From: Bog-473 sp963824195
Lineage (GTDB): Bacteria; Actinomycetota; Acidimicrobiia; Acidimicrobiales; RAAP-2
NCBI GenBank assembly: GCA_963824195.1
Contig: CAWGOJ010000010.1
Location: 1-64,000 of the forward strand
DNA: 64,000 nt
Reading direction: 5' to 3'
Made by a program: the position numbers and the translations under genes. Each line of letters opens with the position of its first letter. Within the stretch, counting starts at the first letter, position 1. The notes beneath the pieces were generated by a model. That model was given only the letters and a program-made list of their open reading frames with translations, was not told the DNA's origin and made no database searches. This document shows, piece after piece, positions 54,708-62,558 of this stretch.

Positions 54708-55733
54708 ATGAGCGTGCTCGTCACCAGCCCATCCCCTCCGGGGGGTCGCCCGTCCGCGGCTGCGTCCGCCGTCGAGGTGCGGGGCCTGACCAAGTCCTTC
54801 GGTGACCTCATCGCGGTGAAGGGCGTGAGCTTCGACGTCGCCCAGGGCGAGATCTTCGCCTTCCTGGGGCCCAACGGAGCCGGGAAGTCGACGACCATCA
54901 AGATGCTCTGCACCCTGGCCCGGCCGACCGCCGGCTCGGCCAGGGTGGCCGGCTTCGACGTCGTCGAGGACGCCAAGCGGGTGCGCCGGCACATCGGCCT
55001 CGTCTTCCAGGAACAGACCCTCGACGATCAGTTGACCGCCGAGGAGAACCTGCGCTTCCATGCCGTCCTCTACGGCGTGCCCTCCGACCAGGTTGACGCG
55101 CGCATCACCCGGGTGTTCGAGCTGGTCGCACTCTCCGATCGGCGCAAGGATCTCGTCTCTACCTACTCCGGTGGCATGGCGCGCCGCCTCGAGATCGCCC
55201 GCGGCATGCTGCACACCCCACGCGTCCTCTTCCTCGACGAGCCGACCGTCGGCCTCGATCCCCAGACACGGGCCCTCATCTGGGAGGACATCCACCGTCT
55301 GCGTCGCGAAGAGGGGGTCACCATCTTCCTCACCACCCACTACATGGACGAGGCGGAGAATGCCGAGCGCATCGCCATCATCGACTACGGCGAGATCATC
55401 GCTCTGGACACGCCTGACGCCCTGAAGGCCGCCGTGGGCAGCGACACCATCGCGCTGGAGACCGCCGACGACGACGCCGCGCTCGCCGCCCTGCGCGCGG
55501 CTGGCTACAAGGTCGAGCGCACCGCGGGCGGGCTGACCGCCTACGTCGAGGACGAGGAGGCGGCGGTCGGCCCGGTGGTGGCGTCCGTAGGTGTCCCCGT
55601 CCGGATGGTGCGAGCGCACCGCCCGACGCTCGACGATGTGTTCCTGCACTACACGGGCCGCGAGATCCGCGAGCAGCACTCCGAGGGTGCGATGCCCATG
55701 TTCGCCCGGGCGCACGGCGCCCACCGGCGGTGA
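54708..55733 (+). CDS. DrrA-type ABC transporter ATP-binding protein
   Basis: 341 residues. Walker A FLGPNGAGKSTTIKML, Q-loop LVFQEQTLDDQLTAEENLRF, signature TYSGGMARRLEIARG, Walker B VLFLDEPTVGLDPQTRA and H-loop LTTHYMDEAENAERIA. The C-terminal 100-residue extension (DUF4162 type) is present. It energizes the permease gene 16 bases downstream in drug- or lipid-export. Promoter carries twin dormancy-type boxes. Confidence 0.92.
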   Translation: MSVLVTSPSPPGGRPSAAASAVEVRGLTKSFGDLIAVKGVSFDVAQGEIFAFLGPNGAGKSTTIKMLCTLARPTAGSARVAGFDVVEDAKRVRRHIGLVFQEQTLDDQLTAEENLRFHAVLYGVPSDQVDARITRVFELVALSDRRKDLVSTYSGGMARRLEIARGMLHTPRVLFLDEPTVGLDPQTRALIWEDIHRLRREEGVTIFLTTHYMDEAENAERIAIIDYGEIIALDTPDALKAAVGSDTIALETADDDAALAALRAAGYKVERTAGGLTAYVEDEEAAVGPVVASVGVPVRMVRAHRPTLDDVFLHYTGREIREQHSEGAMPMFARAHGAHRR

Positions 55734-55749
55734 AGGAGGTGGCACCGAA

Positions 55750-56619
55750 ATGACCACGATCACCGCGCCAAGTACGGTCCCGGCCCCGCCGATGGAGCTG
55801 CACACCGGCGCCGCGGGCGAGCTGCGCGTCATCGGGATGGTCTGGGAGCGCGAGCTCATCCGCTACGTGCGCACCCGGACCAGGATCTTGAGCGGCCTGA
55901 TTCAGCCGGTGCTGTTCCTGTTCGTCCTCGGGTACGGCATGAGCGGCCTCGTCGGCACCGTCGGCGGGTTCAACTTCCATCAATTCGTGTACCCCGGTGT
56001 CGTCGCCATGAGCGTGGTCATGACCGCAATGTTCTCTGCGCTGTCGATCGTGTGGGACCGCGAGTTCGGCTTCCTGCGCGAGATGCTCATCGCTCCGGTG
56101 GACCGCTCGACGCTCGTGCTGGGCAAGACGTTCGGCGGTGCCAGCGTGGCGGCCGTGCAGGGGACGATCATGCTGGTACTGGCGCCGCTGGTGGGCATCC
56201 ACCTCACCCCGCTGCTGGTAGTGCAGATGATCGGCCTCGAGCTGCTGATGGCAGTCGCCATGACGACATTCGGTGTGTTCGTCGCCAGCCGGATCTCGAA
56301 GATGGAGTCGTTCCAGGTGGTCATGCAGATGCTGCTCATGCCCATGCTCTTCCTGTCGGGGGCGCTCTTCCCTCTCAACGGCCTGCCCAGCTGGCTCGCC
56401 TTCATCACCCGGCTCAACCCGCTGACCTACGCCATTGCCCCGTTCCGTCAGGTCATCTTCGACGCGCAGCACATGTCGGCCGTCGCACGGGCGCGCTTCT
56501 CGACCAACGTGACCTGGTTCGGTTGGCCGCTGCCCATGTGGCTCGAGCTGCTGATCGTGGTGGTCTTCGCCGCCGTCTTCTTCGTGCTGGCAGTGCGGGG
56601 CCTGTCCCGGGCCGAGTAG
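55750..56619 (+). CDS. ABC-2 type transporter permease (DrrB-like)
   Basis: 289 residues, six helices. WERELIRYVRTRTRILSGLI and PVLFLFVLGYGMSGL at the start, FGFLREMLIAPVDRS in the cytoplasmic loop, and the conserved LFLSGALFPLNGLPSWLAFI and NPLTYAIAPFRQVIFDAQH. ATG 55750 behind AAGGAGG. Partner of the ATPase before it. Confidence 0.92.
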   Translation: MTTITAPSTVPAPPMELHTGAAGELRVIGMVWERELIRYVRTRTRILSGLIQPVLFLFVLGYGMSGLVGTVGGFNFHQFVYPGVVAMSVVMTAMFSALSIVWDREFGFLREMLIAPVDRSTLVLGKTFGGASVAAVQGTIMLVLAPLVGIHLTPLLVVQMIGLELLMAVAMTTFGVFVASRISKMESFQVVMQMLLMPMLFLSGALFPLNGLPSWLAFITRLNPLTYAIAPFRQVIFDAQHMSAVARARFSTNVTWFGWPLPMWLELLIVVVFAAVFFVLAVRGLSRAE

Positions 56620-56936
56620 ACGGAGTGGCAAGACATCGATTCGACCTGACTGCGCCGCCATCGTCCGAGCACGCCTTGGCGGGACCATTGGCCCTAGTGG
56701 TCGACACCCGCCGATTGCATGATCGACATATGGACGACGGCCGTCGGCACTCCAGTTCGCCTTCAGGAGATCAGACGCGATCCCGGACCGAAAAGGGCCG
56801 TTTCGTCGGAGGAGGGACCCCACCCCCGGGCGGCCGCTCGTCCATGTTCGCGAGCAGCCACCCCGAGTGCCATTTGGACGCCCCCTCGGGGTGTCCGACA
56901 ACACCGGGTGGCCGTCGCTAGCGGCCGCGATCGACC
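56620..56936. other. Leader region of the SDR operon
   Basis: Contains the dormancy-type box at 56681. A 63-codon reading from 56730 (MDDGRRHSSSPSGDQTRSRT) is possible right after the box but is compositionally biased and not called. No other gene seen. Confidence 0.5.
56681..56695. promoter_or_regulatory. DosR/DevR-like box GGGACCATTGGCCCT
   Basis: Clean 15-bp match to the other boxes, 62 bases after the permease stop and 242 bases before the SDR gene. Confidence 0.68.
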
Positions 56937-57725
56937 GTGGAGATCTCCGGCAAGAGCTGCATCGTCACCGGCGCGTCGTCGGGTATCGGCGCCGCCACGG
57001 TCCAGCTCCTGCACTCGCTCGGGGCCAAGGTCACGTTGGCCGCACGGCGCACTGGCCGGATAGAGGCCCTGGCCGCCGAGCTGCCCGGCTCGCGCGCGGT
57101 GACGACCGATGTCACGGATCCCTCGCACCTCCGGCGCCTCGTCTCCGAGGCGATTTCCACCTTCGGCGCGATCGATGTGCTGGTCAACAACGCCGGCCAG
57201 GGTCTCCACGTCCCCATCCTCGAGCTCGACCCCGTCGACCTGCGCGCCGTCTTCGAACTCAACGTGGTGGCGCCGCTCGTCGCCACCCAGTGCGTCCTGC
57301 CGGCCATGGTCGCCGGCGGCGGTGGTGCGATCGTGAACGTGAGTTCGGCGACCACCCTGCGCGTCTTCCCCGGCCTGGGCGGCTATGCCGCCACCAAGGC
57401 AGCGCTGAACATGCTCTCGGAGGTGGGCCGTCTGGAGTTGGCGGACCAGGGGGTCACGGTCTCGGTCGTGTACCCGGGGGTCACCGACACCGAGTTCCAC
57501 CAGAGCCTGCGCGCCGGCCATATGGTGTCCGGACCGTGGTCCGTCCACAAGGACCCGCCCGAGCTGGTGGCGCGGACGATTGAGTTCGCGATCACGAGCG
57601 GCGAGGCGCACGTACTGGTGCGTGACCCACCCTTGCCGATCGTGCCGGGGGAGGGGGAGGGCGGGCGGCTTCCGCCGCCCCGCCCGGCTCGCTGGCCGGG
57701 GACCGAGGCCGGGGCATCGATGTGA
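56937..57725 (+). CDS. Short-chain dehydrogenase/reductase
   Basis: 262 residues, GTG start. Cofactor loop VTGASSGIGAATVQLL, NNAGQG, catalytic Ser in NVSSATTL and Tyr-x3-Lys in YAATKAALN. Arg after TLAARR favours NADP(H). The C-terminal tail (PGEGEGGRLPPPRPARWPG) is low-complexity. Stop overlaps the next start (GTGA). Substrate unknown. Confidence 0.9.
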   Translation: MEISGKSCIVTGASSGIGAATVQLLHSLGAKVTLAARRTGRIEALAAELPGSRAVTTDVTDPSHLRRLVSEAISTFGAIDVLVNNAGQGLHVPILELDPVDLRAVFELNVVAPLVATQCVLPAMVAGGGGAIVNVSSATTLRVFPGLGGYAATKAALNMLSEVGRLELADQGVTVSVVYPGVTDTEFHQSLRAGHMVSGPWSVHKDPPELVARTIEFAITSGEAHVLVRDPPLPIVPGEGEGGRLPPPRPARWPGTEAGASM

Positions 57726-58588
57726 TCCTGGTCACCGCGGCCGGAGGACGGACGGGCCGCAGTGTCGTGCCGGCCCTCAGCGGGACAGGTGAGCCTGTGC
57801 GTGCTTTCGACATCGTGCCCGCCGTGACCGAGCTGGCGGGGGATCTCGGGGTCGAGGCGGCGGTCGGCGACATGCGCGATGCGGCCCAGGTGAGGCGCGC
57901 TATGGACGGGGTGCGCGTGGTGGTGCACATCGGCCCGCCGCTGCACCCCGACGAGGCCGCCATGGGCCACGTCGTCGTATCTGAAGCCCGCCGGTCCGGC
58001 GTGGAGCACTTCGTCCAGTTCTCGGTGACGCACCCCCAGCTCGAGCCGCTGCTCAACCACCAGGCGAAGCTGGATGTGGAGCGCCACCTGCTGCTCTCCC
58101 GGATGCCCTTCACCATCCTCCAGCCCATGCACTACATGCAGAACGTGGACATCGAGAAGGCTGTGTCGACGGGCGTGCTGCGCCAGCCGTACTCGATCGA
58201 CGCGCGGCTGGCCCACGTCGACCTCGGCGACGTGGCGACGATCGCTGCACAGGTGGTGGCGAAGGGGGAGGCCCACTACTACGCCACCTACGAGCTGTGC
58301 GGTAGCGATTACCGCTCGGCCCGGGAGCTCGCTGAGGTCATCACCTCCGTGTCGGGTCGGACCGTGAGGGCCGAGGCGGTCGGCCAGGAAGCAGATCCGA
58401 TCGTGACCCCAGGGTTGTCGGAGGAGGATGACTTCCGCGCCGACGCCCGACGCCGCCTGTTCGGCCACTACGGCCGCTACGGGATCACCGGGAATTCCAA
58501 CGTGCTCACCTGGCTGCTGGGGCAGCGGCCGACCACCTTCAGCGAGTACGTTCGGCGTTGCTTGGCGAACCGGGGGGAGGACGAATGA
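57722..58588 (+). CDS. NmrA-like NAD(P)-binding protein
   Basis: 288 residues, atypical SDR. Starts VILVTAAGGRTGRSVVPALS; FQPMHYMQN-type region ILQPMHYMQNVDIE and HVDLGDVATIAAQV fit NmrA/isoflavone-reductase-like folds. These sense redox cofactors or reduce quinones. Coupled to both neighbours by four-base overlaps. Confidence 0.85.
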   Translation: MILVTAAGGRTGRSVVPALSGTGEPVRAFDIVPAVTELAGDLGVEAAVGDMRDAAQVRRAMDGVRVVVHIGPPLHPDEAAMGHVVVSEARRSGVEHFVQFSVTHPQLEPLLNHQAKLDVERHLLLSRMPFTILQPMHYMQNVDIEKAVSTGVLRQPYSIDARLAHVDLGDVATIAAQVVAKGEAHYYATYELCGSDYRSARELAEVITSVSGRTVRAEAVGQEADPIVTPGLSEEDDFRADARRRLFGHYGRYGITGNSNVLTWLLGQRPTTFSEYVRRCLANRGEDE

Positions 58589-59241
58589 TTCTTGATCTGT
58601 TCCTGATCGGGTTGGTGATCACCCTCGAGCCGATCCCGCTGACGGCGATGATCCTGCTGCTGGCGGCCGAGCGGGGGATCCTCAAGGGCCTGGGGTTCAC
58701 ACTCGGATGGTTGTTGACCCTGGTGGCGATCGTCGCCCTCACGGTGCTCGTCACCGGTGGCGAGCCGCTGATTCCCCAGAGCGCGCCGTCGACGGGCGCG
58801 TTGGCGGTGAAGCTGGCGATCGGCGTAGCGCTCATCTTCATCGCCTACCGGCGCCGGCGCAGGCCGGCATCGACCGAACCCAAGAAGCAGCCCAGGTGGA
58901 TGTCCGGCATCGACCGCATCAACCCGGTAGCCGCTGCGGGGCTCGGCTTCCTGCTCCAACCGTGGGTCCTCGTCGCCGCGGGCGTGGCAACCATCACCGG
59001 GGCCAAGCTCTCGTCCGGTCTGGAGTACTTCGCCGTCTTCGCCTTCTGCCTCTGGTGCACGGCCAGCTACTTCGCCCTGGAGATCTACGCCGCACTCCGC
59101 CCCCAAGTGGTCAGGACCAAGCTCAACTCGCTGCTCGAGTGGATCAACACGCACACCGACCAGGCGATCGTGTTCCTGTCGCTCGGGCTCGGGCTGTACC
59201 TCATGGCGAAGAGCATCTACGGCCTGGTGAGCGGGGGCTAG
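58585..59241 (+). CDS. GAP-family membrane protein (SfLAP/LysE-like)
   Basis: 218 residues, about six helices. LIGLVITLEPIPLTAMILLL and RGILKGLGFTLGWLLTLVA begin the Sap/GAP family (PF11139), named for mycobacterial sulfolipid-addressing proteins; basic loop YRRRRRPASTEPKKQPRW. Probably exports a lipid or small molecule. Last gene of the operon; ATG overlaps the previous stop. Confidence 0.82.
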   Translation: MILDLFLIGLVITLEPIPLTAMILLLAAERGILKGLGFTLGWLLTLVAIVALTVLVTGGEPLIPQSAPSTGALAVKLAIGVALIFIAYRRRRRPASTEPKKQPRWMSGIDRINPVAAAGLGFLLQPWVLVAAGVATITGAKLSSGLEYFAVFAFCLWCTASYFALEIYAALRPQVVRTKLNSLLEWINTHTDQAIVFLSLGLGLYLMAKSIYGLVSGG

Positions 59242-59282
59242 GCACCGCAGCGCCAGGCTGAAATTCCGGATTCGGAGGTCTC

Positions 59283-59297
59283 GTGACCTTCGGCCCT
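59283..59297. promoter_or_regulatory. DosR/DevR-like box GTGACCTTCGGCCCT
   Basis: 15-bp match, 62 bases before the PLD-N gene start and just after the GAP-family gene. Confidence 0.68.
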
Positions 59298-59359
59298 ACT
59301 CGGGTCCGGTCTGCGGGGACAACGCTGTGACGTCAGTCGATTTCCAAGGGGGTACTCCG

Positions 59360-59590
59360 ATGTTCGCCTACACGTGGCCACTGTTGAGCCTGTTCTGGAC
59401 GTTCTTGATGTTCGCCGGCGTCTTTCTGCTCCTCTTCTTCATCATCTGGTGCTTCGTGGACAACTTCCGCCGGCGCGACCACCATGGGTGGGCCAAGGCG
59501 GGATGGACGATCCTCATCTTGCTCATCCCGTTCATCGGCGCCTTGATCTACATCATCGCCCGGCCGGCCGACGCGCAGCTCACGAGCTGA
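59360..59590 (+). CDS. PLD-N small membrane protein
   Basis: 76 residues from ATG 59360 behind AAGGGGG. FLLLFFIIWCFVDNFRRRDH, then HGWAKAGWTILILLIPFIGA and LIYIIARP: same helices as the 51342 protein without the SHOCT tail. Function unknown. Preceded by a dormancy-type box like its paralogue. Confidence 0.85.
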   Translation: MFAYTWPLLSLFWTFLMFAGVFLLLFFIIWCFVDNFRRRDHHGWAKAGWTILILLIPFIGALIYIIARPADAQLTS

Positions 59591-59641
59591 ACCGAGCCTT
59601 CGGGCAGGCGGCGCCACATGGTGTTGGCTGCCTTGCGTTCG

Positions 59642-60454
59642 CTAGTTCTTCCCGAGCATGAGGCGGCCCTCGTCGCCGAGCACGACGCCCTCGATCCCGA
59701 AGCGTTCGGCGAGCAGTGCCGGCACGTCCCGGAGCCGGACCTCGGTCAGGGTTGACTCTCCGCCGACCGGGCGTTCGATGAGCACGGCCTGCTCGTTGAC
59801 GAAGAGCGTCGAGCAGCGCTCGGGGCTGCGCAACCCCGCCATGATCCCGTTCACGAACTGCGACTCCGGATGCGTGGCCGTGAACCAGTTGTTCACCACG
59901 ATGTCGATCTGCGGAGCCGGCTCGGGGACGAACCCGTACATGTCGCTCCAGCCCCCGTCCTGGAACACCTGGAGGACGAGCTCAGGACCGTCCTCCACCA
60001 GGCGGTAGCGCCAACCCGACTGGTCGGCCTCGGTCTCCACCTCGAAAGGGACCGGGTCGAGCAGGCCGCCGCCGCCGAACCCGACGTCGGCCAGCCAGGG
60101 GGTGCCGTCCCGGTCCGTCACCCGCAGCAGGAGGTGGTCCAGGGGCCGGGGCGAGCCCTCCGGCCCGAGACGGACCCGGGCCAGCATGGGGCTGACCTCC
60201 CTGCCGCCGAGCGACTCGAGCGCCGACGCCAGTAGGGAGTTCTGCTCGAAGCAGTAGCCGCCCCGGCCTCGCCTCACCATCTTGTCCTCGAGGTCCTCGG
60301 GGTCCAGCGAGACGGGCGTGCCCGAGAACGGGTCGAAGTTCTCGAAGGCGATGCTCGTTGCGTGGGCGCGGTGGATCTCCACCAGTCCCGGGTCAGCCCG
60401 GCCGGTCAGCCCGATGCGCTCCAGGTAGGCCTCGAGTGAGGCAAGCGGCGGCAC
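59642..60454 (-). CDS. Arylamine N-acetyltransferase
   Basis: 270 residues. Catalytic triad visible: Cys in RRGRGGYCFEQN, His in LDHLLLRV, Asp in WLADVGFGGG. Transfers acetyl from acetyl-CoA to arylamines and hydrazines; in mycobacteria linked to sterol degradation and isoniazid inactivation. Intact; monocistronic. Confidence 0.93.
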   Translation of the reverse strand: MPPLASLEAYLERIGLTGRADPGLVEIHRAHATSIAFENFDPFSGTPVSLDPEDLEDKMVRRGRGGYCFEQNSLLASALESLGGREVSPMLARVRLGPEGSPRPLDHLLLRVTDRDGTPWLADVGFGGGGLLDPVPFEVETEADQSGWRYRLVEDGPELVLQVFQDGGWSDMYGFVPEPAPQIDIVVNNWFTATHPESQFVNGIMAGLRSPERCSTLFVNEQAVLIERPVGGESTLTEVRLRDVPALLAERFGIEGVVLGDEGRLMLGKN

Positions 60455-60597
60455 CGTGGCAGAGGCTAATCCCGTGCCGGAGGCCGGTGCAGAGGGGCGA
60501 ACGATCGTTGGATGGCGAGCGGTGGGAACCCACTTTGTCGCACCGGTGCAAGCATCGCTATCGTTACGCCTTTCCAGGGAACGTGCAGGAGTTGGAG

Positions 60598-60786
60598 ATG
60601 CAGAACCACCACCCGATCATCAGCCAAGGTCCGGATCGGTCGTGGGTGGTCGAGTGTGCCCAGTGCCGCAACGACGTCACGTCCGCGGTGCCGATCGGGA
60701 TCGGGATGCCGCTGCAGGACCGGGAGACCGCCGAGCGGCTGCGGGACAACCACGCTGCGCGACCCGTGCGGGCCGCGGCCTCGTAA
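60598..60786 (+). CDS. Small CxxC protein
   Basis: 62 residues, ATG behind AGGAG. VVECAQCRNDVTSAVPIGIG and DRETAERLRDNH suggest a zinc- or redox-binding knob with a short helix. Unrecognised. It lies 35 bases before the DUF302 gene. Confidence 0.65.
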   Translation: MQNHHPIISQGPDRSWVVECAQCRNDVTSAVPIGIGMPLQDRETAERLRDNHAARPVRAAAS

Positions 60787-60821
60787 GACCGATCCGCCAT
60801 GACGGGTCCTTGCCTGCAGTC

Positions 60822-61253
60822 GTGACGCCCGCACCGGGTGCCCCGGAGTCGGCGGGGGCAGCGACGGGTGACGCCGGGGTCATCACCAAGACCAGTCCTC
60901 GCTCGGTGGGCGAAACCGTGGCCCGGTTCTTGGAGCTGCTCGCGTCGAAGGGCGTGAAGGTCTTCGTCGTGATCGATCAGCGTGCCGAGGCGTTCGCTGT
61001 GGGTCTCGACCTACGCGAGACGACACTCGTCGTCTTCGGGAACCCGGCGGCCGGGACCGGAGTGATGGGGGCCGCGCCGCTCGCAGCCCTCGACCTCCCC
61101 TTGAAGGTCCTCGTCTGGTCCGGCAGTAACGGGGTGACGCAGGTGAGCTATACCGACCCGTCGGCCCTGGCGGCGCGCTACGGGCTCGATGCCGGCCTGG
61201 TTGCGGGCCTCGAGGTCATCCACGTGCTGACCGACGTGCTCGCCGCGGGGTAG
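60822..61253 (+). CDS. DUF302 protein
   Basis: 143 residues from GTG 60822. DUF302 core SVGETVARFLELLASKGVKV, FVVIDQRAEAFAVGLDLRET, LVVFGNPAAGTGVMGAAPLA and LDLPLKVLVW. The fold resembles bacterial small alpha-beta proteins often found beside thiol, copper or thiosulfate genes. Role unknown. Confidence 0.85.
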   Translation: MTPAPGAPESAGAATGDAGVITKTSPRSVGETVARFLELLASKGVKVFVVIDQRAEAFAVGLDLRETTLVVFGNPAAGTGVMGAAPLAALDLPLKVLVWSGSNGVTQVSYTDPSALAARYGLDAGLVAGLEVIHVLTDVLAAG

Positions 61254-61263
61254 GGACCCGGCC

Positions 61264-62145
61264 TCAATCGAAGAGGTGCAGCCGGGTGGCGTACTCCATC
61301 TCGAAGTAGCCGCCGGCGCCCAAAGCCCGCAGCGCTGCGGCCGCAGGCTCGATGTCAACGCCGGGCAGGCCTGGGAACAGCGGGTCGTGGTGGCAGAAGG
61401 CCACCCGCTCCGGACGGAGCAACTGCACCTGTTCGAGCATGTACTGCGCCGAGGAGCCCTGGAACGGCTCACCGTCGACGTTGGGCCGCCCGCCGAGCGA
61501 GAGGAGCGCCACATCGGGGCGTAACCCGTCGAATATGCCGCGCCAGTAGCCGGCGCTGGCACTGACCAGCATCGAGCCGCCGGCAGTCGTCAACAGGTAG
61601 GCGAGTTGTCCTCCGTCGTGATGCGAGCACGCCTCGTTCATGGCGACCAGAGCGGGCCCGACGGGCGGCGGAACCGAGCCCATGATGTCGAAGAGCCCGC
61701 GGACGGTCGCGGCGCGGTCCTGCGCGCTCACGTCGAGGTCGCCCAGGCAGGGGATCGACGTGCTCGATTCGCTGTGGGCGAACAGGCACGAGTGCAGCGC
61801 GGGCAGGACGCGCACCCGCGTCGTCGGGCCACAGTGCACCGTTTCACCGCCGGTCACGACCAGCAGCTGCTCCTCGGGCACCCCCCGCGATCTCAGGCAG
61901 CGCGCCGACTCGGGGGACGACACGACGGTCGCGCCCGTGCGCAACGCCACGACGTCGGCACCGTAAAGGTGGTCGAAGTGGGCATGGCTCACGAACACGA
62001 ACTCCGCCTTGTCGACCTCGGCTGTCGAGAGGCCGACAGCATCGAGACCAGGTAGGCGATCGAGATAGGCATCGAAGAACAGGTCCAAGCCGGCGTCACG
62101 CACGCGGAACGTGGCGGTCCCGAACCACTCCAGCGTCGTTACCAC
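61264..62145 (-). CDS. MBL-fold metallo-hydrolase
   Basis: 293 residues, GTG start behind GGGAGG. VTTLEWFGTATFRV and metal site VSHAHFDHLYG (HxHxDH), further His in LPALHSC and CHHDPLF. UlaG/ZipD-type layout, not the ETHE1 persulfide dioxygenase pattern. Divergent from the third CstR gene; the operator at 62220 lies 75 bases before its start, so shared control is possible. Confidence 0.82.
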   Translation of the reverse strand: MVTTLEWFGTATFRVRDAGLDLFFDAYLDRLPGLDAVGLSTAEVDKAEFVFVSHAHFDHLYGADVVALRTGATVVSSPESARCLRSRGVPEEQLLVVTGGETVHCGPTTRVRVLPALHSCLFAHSESSTSIPCLGDLDVSAQDRAATVRGLFDIMGSVPPPVGPALVAMNEACSHHDGGQLAYLLTTAGGSMLVSASAGYWRGIFDGLRPDVALLSLGGRPNVDGEPFQGSSAQYMLEQVQLLRPERVAFCHHDPLFPGLPGVDIEPAAAALRALGAGGYFEMEYATRLHLFD

Positions 62146-62219
62146 GTTGCGCCTCCCGTTCCGGTACCTGGTGCGCGTGATCGTAGGGCCGGTGGTGTGG
62201 CCCATGCCGAGGTTGACGA

Positions 62220-62237
62220 TATACCCCTGGGGGTATA
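62220..62237. promoter_or_regulatory. CstR/CsoR-type operator TATACCCCTGGGGGTATA
   Basis: 18-bp near-perfect palindrome, 50 bases before the third CstR-like gene and near the divergent MBL gene. Same family as the five sites at 20-28 kb. Confidence 0.88.
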
Positions 62238-62286
62238 TGCTGGTGATGGTCCGCCGCAAGTGACCGTGCGGCCCAGAGGAGACGAC

Positions 62287-62556
62287 GTGCAGCTACCCGG
62301 GGAAGTGGTCGACGACCTGCGTAAGAGGCTTCACCGCGTCGCGGGCCAGATCGACGGGATTGAGCGGATGCTCGATAACGGCCGGGAATGCCGCGACGTG
62401 GTGACGCAGATCTCCGCGGCGACCAAGGCGCTCGAGCAGGCCGGCTTCAGGCTCGTGGCCGCCGGCCTGACGTACTGCCTGGCCAACCCGGAGGAGGCCG
62501 AGATCGACGGCTACCCGCTGGAAGAGGTCCAGCGCATGTTCATGAAGCTGGCTTGA
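62287..62556 (+). CDS. CstR-like repressor, copy 3
   Basis: 89 residues, GTG start behind GAGGAG. Cys35-Gly60-Cys64 pattern again (NGRECRDVVTQISAA, AAGLTYCL); closest to copy 1. Two bases separate its stop from the CoA-disulfide reductase start, so both form one operon under its own operator. Confidence 0.88.
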   Translation: MQLPGEVVDDLRKRLHRVAGQIDGIERMLDNGRECRDVVTQISAATKALEQAGFRLVAAGLTYCLANPEEAEIDGYPLEEVQRMFMKLA

Positions 62557-62558
62557 CC

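Noticed and set aside
56730..56921. 63-codon reading after the dormancy-type box
   Set aside because: Low-complexity Pro/Arg/Ser/Gly composition, no ribosome site.
61264..62145. ETHE1-type persulfide dioxygenase
   Set aside because: The metal site is MBL but the rest follows the UlaG-like layout, not that of ETHE1.
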